Source: Molanna angustata (Eukaryota > Arthropoda > Insecta > Trichoptera > Molannidae). Taken from it: 64,000 nucleotides of DNA. Positions 59,426 to 64,000 of the stretch are shown here, piece after piece. The notes beneath the pieces are model-generated. The model was not told where the DNA came from, searched no databases, and saw nothing but the letters and a program-made list of their open reading frames with translations. Each line of letters opens with the position of its first letter. The first letter of the stretch is position 1. Both the position numbers and the translations under genes were made by a program. Where the stretch lies: positions 31,587,780 to 31,651,779 of the forward strand of contig OY754970.1 of the NCBI GenBank assembly GCA_963576475.1, read 5' to 3'.

Positions 59426-61030
59426 ACTACCTTGAAAAAAATCGTCTTTCCCTCATACTACGTCATACACACAATCACGTGATGCCCGTTGAGAATTGAA
59501 ATATCGACTATCTAATAAGTATAACATATAGTTTAAGAGTATTAATATCAACACTAATGAACAAAATGAACATACCATAGATAATATTTCTCAGAGAAAT
59601 ATTAAGTGTATAATAATGATCTGCATTGGTATTTCGACATACATTAATGGATAGTTATTTGTTGTGATATTTTAATGCAATCATATTTTTCCTGTTTAAC
59701 ACGTATATTTGAAATAAAATTACTAATTGTGATTGGATAATGTTCATAAAGATCGCCACATTGGAATGTCCAATTTGAATACGTTTTCTATTCATTCCTT
59801 TGACCATCCGCATTCACGAGATAATTTTTTTCGGCGTTTAAAGCTTCTTTAAAATGTTAGCATTAGTTCTCAAAGCTAATATTTGAATATTGAAAATAAA
59901 ATTGAATATTATTTTAAAGCCTTCGCTAGTATTAGACAAAGTTTGCGCCTTGGGTGAAATTAAAGATCAAAGAAATGGCGGTATGATCACTATATGAATT
60001 TATTTACTGTCATATAAAAAATACATCGTGTAAGTGACTTCAATTTTCTCTTCTATTTTCCTCCGCATGTCTGATGAAATATATTCGATATAGCTCAAAA
60101 ACTGAGATACTTTTATATTACATTAAATCAATTCCTCTGATACACTTTTTAACAACTTTTAACAACTCATATATTGAGAACTACTATGTATATACATATA
60201 CTTGGTCTATATATAGTACGTTACCCTCTTGTTTTAATGATTGTGAATTACATATCTGACCAAAAAAACTCCAACAGCTAAACCATCTAACCTTTTTCTT
60301 CTTTAATCAAGTCACATGTGACATTCACTGGTTGGTCCTTATATTAACAATTTATTCCAGGTGAAGTTCATTCAGTCACTATCGAAACATAATCTTAGAC
60401 AAAATATTACCACCGTATTTGTTGACAAACATAAAAAAGTGGGAGATCAGCTGACTCCAAATATGACTCAGAATCGAAAGACGATTTAGATGATGAACTG
60501 GGAAGGTGGAAAAAAAAGACCTATAAAAAAGGATAGTACTTGATCACCATGCGCAGAAAAAGTGACAGAGACAGATACATTAACAAAATAACCTTGAAAA
60601 GGTAAAAGAATACCTATATAAGTATAAATTTTATCACTAAGCATTGCAACGTGCAATGGATTATGTCGCTAATGAAAATATAGAAGATTAACAAGTCTTT
60701 TTGCATATCAATAAAGATATTTTATTCGTGGAAAGAAATAATCTGTTACAAGTAGGTACCTACATCTAATAATTTACCAGTTGAATTAAGAATCCATTTA
60801 ACCTGTAGTGATTTATGGCACATATTTTAAATTTAAAGCTTCAGATAAAATAACGAGTCGATTTTGAGAATTTATCACCAAAATAGTTGACTGAATTTCA
60901 TTCCGAATATTTTCGTCGGATTTTCAAAACGATATGCTTTTAGATTAGGTATAGGTATGTTTTATGTATACGAGAAACTAATGCAAAATAAGGTATTATA
61001 TATTTACATACTAGAGGAATAGTGATGAGC
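59426..61030. other. AT-rich stretch, nothing recognised
   Basis: No matched repeat, RNA or coding signal. Confidence 0.4.
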
Positions 61031-61032
61031 AA

Positions 61033-61212
61033 ATGCAAGACCAAGACCAAGACCGGGGTGGTCTTGGTCTTGGTCTTGGTCTTGCACCTGCGGTCTTGGT
61101 CTTGGTCTTGGTCTTGCGTTTACAAGTATAGTCTTGGTCTTGGTCTTGGTCTTGCATACATAGTCTTGGTCTTGGTCTTGGTCTTGCAGCAAGAGTCTTG
61201 CAAGTCTTGCAC
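61033..61212. repeat. GGTCTT hexamer microsatellite with inverted start
   Basis: It begins as gcaagaccaagaccaagacc and then turns into its reverse complement, ggtcttggtcttggtcttgc. Four further blocks of the latter follow, separated by 7-15-bp spacers. The first 55 bp form a strong hairpin. Confidence 0.95.
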
Positions 61213-61804
61213 TTTTACGAGTAGGTAAAGTAGGTACATATTCGAGTTTTTTTTAATAAAACCTAAATTTTCGTTGAAGTAAACGTGTGATATAATTTTA
61301 GGTATCAAATTATTACAATTTTTGGAAAAAAAATCACCGAACTATGAAATATCGTTTACATGTCGTCTTTAAATTTCTGTATTTTTATAACTTTTCATAT
61401 ATTGTTATTATAGTAGGTAATAAAAATATAAAATGAAATACAAATATGTTGAAGAATTTAAGATTCATAGAGTCAATGTATAAGCTGAAGTGAATCAAAA
61501 CTAAAATCATTGTCTGAATAAGTGTCTGAATATAATAAATCTTTCAAAGATGATTCTTATGAAAATATCATGAAACAAAATATTTTTCTAGTCATGAACT
61601 TTGATGTCAATTATATAAGTCCTCTCTTTAAAACTATAATATACAAATTAATACAAGGAAACTAACAGACATTCTTAGAGGGCTTCAACTTCAGAGATCC
61701 AACTGTCGATGGCGATATTATGTTTAGTTAAAGAATACGCACAGAAATAGAAACCCCTAAATCCAAATAATTGAATATTTTAAGATATTTTGTACTCTAT
61801 ACAA

Positions 61805-61905
61805 AACATGTAAGTATGTATGTCAAGATAGGGTAGTATGGAGAGGTCAGTCCTCCCTTCCTACCCAAAATATGAAAACAGTTTGATGGTATGTATTTAT
61901 GTTTG
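61805..61905 (+). pseudogene. RTE-like LINE 3' tail
   Basis: gtatgtcaagatagggtagt, then tggagaggtcagtcctccct, then ttgatggtatgtatttatg match the C-terminal codons and tail of the 45297 family. Confidence 0.7.
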
Positions 61906-62439
61906 AAGATTAAGTATCAAACTATTTAGTCACCTTAGATAATAATATTATATTTCATTACCTTAGATATTGTGTATAGGTCACTGCCACACAATTTGTA
62001 TGAAATGTCATTACTAAACTATTTTATTACAAAAATTGGTAAATTTTGAGATGCCTTACAAATTGTATGAAAGATGTCGTCACTAAATTCAATTTTTATA
62101 AAAATTGGTAAAAGTTTGTCTTAATAAATAATGTTTGAGAAACTCTGGAACTTTTACACATGAAAATTAAATTTGAGATTTTGTATAAAATTTGGCTATA
62201 TTTAGGTATACCAATTTTCAGCTTTCAAGCTTTTATGGTTATTGAAATAGGTATATGGAAAAATAAATTTAAAATTCAAAAGTTTATAAAAAGCATTGTA
62301 GGCCTATAACTTTATATATATTCTGAAATTTTAGGCTCTGCATTTAGCGGAACAAAAAAGTTTAAGAGGGGGGGGACAGACACACTAAATGTTCTACTCC
62401 AAATTCTTAATAAATCCATATTATCTTTTTTTCATAAAA

Positions 62440-62628
62440 AATGAATATGTCCTTGTTAAACAAGTACCTACATAATATGTTATATGTATATTATACATCT
62501 TCCTACTTTCCCTAAAATAAGTATAAATGCTTATGTTATATATGGACGAAATCGGTCGAGGCAGGATTCGAACTCGCAACCACTGGATTACTAGCCCAGC
62601 GCGCTAACCGCTCCTCCATAGACCCATC
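62440..62628 (-). repeat. tRNA-Thr-like SINE (family B)
   Basis: The second good copy of the 17372 family. It has the same anticodon-like loop CTAGTAA, B box GCGAGTTCGAATCCTGCC, and shared body (ccctaaaataag, cttgttaaacaagtac on the plus strand). Confidence 0.82.
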
Positions 62629-62906
62629 TAATAATCTATTTAAGTATAGAACATGTATGCTGAGTAGCCTCTAAGTTGACGTTTTTTGACTCCACAGTTG
62701 AAAAAACATGAAAAATATAGACCTAGCATACAAATCTCACGTATCATCGCTTGATAATTTGTCGATATGTGAAATAAATTCTCTTAAATAAATCGATAGT
62801 TTTTGGAAAATAAAATATCTTAAAATATTTATTATTATGTATTGTGTTTTTAGTTTTGTAGGTATTCTTCAATTATACATACTATCGCTATCGACAGTTG
62901 GATCTC

Positions 62907-63595
62907 ATGTGTTACATGCAACTAGTAAAATAATGAACATACCTACCTTGCTTGAATGTTAGATATGTATGTAGGTATAATATCATAATATTATCGTGTC
63001 AAAACTCGCTCAAAAACATGTACCTACACAGGATGTTAAAATATGAATTGTTCCAGATTCAAAATGTCTTAATTTCGTTTCAATCATGCAAAAATGTACT
63101 TTTACGATAGTAACATAAATGTTATGTTTGTCTAACGTCGGCGTAACAATAGAAGACTAATCCTTACTTTGACTTCCCGCTATTACAGAGTCATGCCAAG
63201 TGCCGTGTTTTTTTTTAATAATTTATTTTATTTTATTACCTTGTATGGTAAATTGAATTCATCATTTTTTATTGTTAAATTAAAATAATGTGCATGGCAT
63301 CATTATTTTGTTTTATTATACATTTAAAAAAAACATAGACTATCTTATATAAAAAAAATCTATGTGATTTACGAAAAAAAATATTTATTACATTTATTTA
63401 TGGTAAATCCTTTTTTTATATAAAAACCAAAAGACATATTAATTAAATGAAAGTTAGATCAGAGAAATCAATAACATGATAACTTTACACAAATACAAAA
63501 TTTAGGTGGGTATTCATAATAATAAGAAAAACTAAAATACTTAAAAAATATATACATGCACAATGCACACATACATACCCATATATACATACGTC
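62907..63595. other. AT-rich stretch, nothing recognised
   Basis: No matched repeat or coding signal. Confidence 0.4.
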
Positions 63596-63599
63596 ATAA

Positions 63600-63905
63600 T
63601 ATTCCAACTGTCGACACGTTCAAGATAATTTATTTCTTGTCAGTATTAGGAGATTTTTATGCCAGGTCTATATTTCTCATGGTTTTTGTCAACTTTGAAG
63701 CCAAAAAACACCAACTTAGAGGTTTAGTGTGTCAGTGTAGGTATGTGTGTGTCCCTTATCCAACTGTCGATTTGTTCAGGAGAACTTTGTTCTCTTAACA
63801 TATCGACAATGTTTCAAGCCAGAATACGCGAGAATTGTATGAAGAGGTCTACTTTTTTCACGGCATTTCCAACTTTGAGATCAAAAAACACCAACTTAGA
63901 GGCTT
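63600..63905. repeat. Imperfect tandem duplication, about 165-180 bp period
   Basis: ccaactgtcga recurs (63604 and about 63768), and caactttgargycaaaaaac + accaacttagagg recurs (about 63690 and 63870). The caactgtcga motif is also the core of the 61694/62906 inverted ends. Confidence 0.65.
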
Positions 63906-63957
63906 CGCAGCATATATGTTCCATACACGGATTTACTCAGAATTCGGAGTAGAACAT

Positions 63958-64000
63958 TTCGTGTGTCTGTGTGTCTGTGTGTGTGTGTCTGTGTGTGTGT
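63958..64000. repeat. GT/GTGTCT microsatellite running off the window
   Basis: Alternating gtgtgt and gtgtct units to the last base. The right boundary is outside the window. Confidence 0.95.

Larger units (their letters stand above)
61694..62906. mobile_element. Possible 1.2-kb element with 26-bp terminal inverted repeats
   Basis: The left end reads GAGATCCAACTGTCGATGGC then gatatt; the right end, reversed, GAGATCCAACTGTCGATAGC then gatagt (24 of 26 identical). The interior holds a LINE tail (61805-61905) and a SINE (62440-62628), apparently later insertions. No transposase seen. Confidence 0.55.

Noticed and set aside
61033..61212. CRISPR-like array (24-bp repeats with short spacers)
   Set aside because: Repeats are themselves hexamer microsatellite, spacers are only 7-15 bp, and the genome is eukaryotic.
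35761..64000. Missing 5' cv-2 exon inside the window
   Set aside because: I looked for a minus-strand, phase-0 exon with C..C.C before a GT donor and found none that convinced me; the exon may be short or lie beyond 64000.

Overview
The window looks like nuclear DNA of an arthropod, most likely an insect. It is AT-rich and intron-rich, and dense with degraded non-LTR retrotransposons, tRNA-derived SINEs, MITEs and satellite-like arrays. The order cannot be fixed from the sequence. Frequent taggtacctac motifs and the LINE tails fit Lepidoptera or Hemiptera.

I recognise one host gene. On the minus strand, five exons (35760 down to about 4394-4421) encode most of crossveinless-2 (cv-2, vertebrate BMPER), a secreted regulator of BMP signalling. 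The exons carry the second half of VWC1, then VWC2, VWC3, VWC4, VWC5, a von Willebrand type D domain and a C8 domain. Splice phases match across every junction. I did not find the exon(s) with the signal peptide and the first half of VWC1, which should lie upstream (above 35760, probably beyond the window). The end of the last exon is ambiguous: two frames stay open after the C8 cysteines, and one reaches a good splice donor. I see no TIL domain.

Layout. 1-4390: 3' flank, nearly empty, with one small MITE and a LINE scrap. 4394-7838: last three exons. 7839-33642: a 25.8 kb intron packed with repeats, including LINE 3' ends, a nested LINE-in-LINE insertion with a visible target duplication, SINEs, a long (TA)n tract, three minisatellites and a possible LTR. 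33643-35760: two exons. 35761-64000: upstream sequence with no recognised host exon. It holds a Penelope-like scrap next to a small Harbinger-type element with a HARBI1-like remnant, an 11-copy 141-bp array with a five-monomer higher-order repeat, a long open LINE reverse transcriptase fragment, paired fold-back MITEs, several members of a large MITE family, and several more tandem arrays.

No novel host system stands out. The most interesting signals are hammerhead-ribozyme-like folds at several sites, the satellite array that seems to have grown from a dispersed mini-element, a MITE family whose end carries a long hairpin, and the unresolved cv-2 C-terminus.
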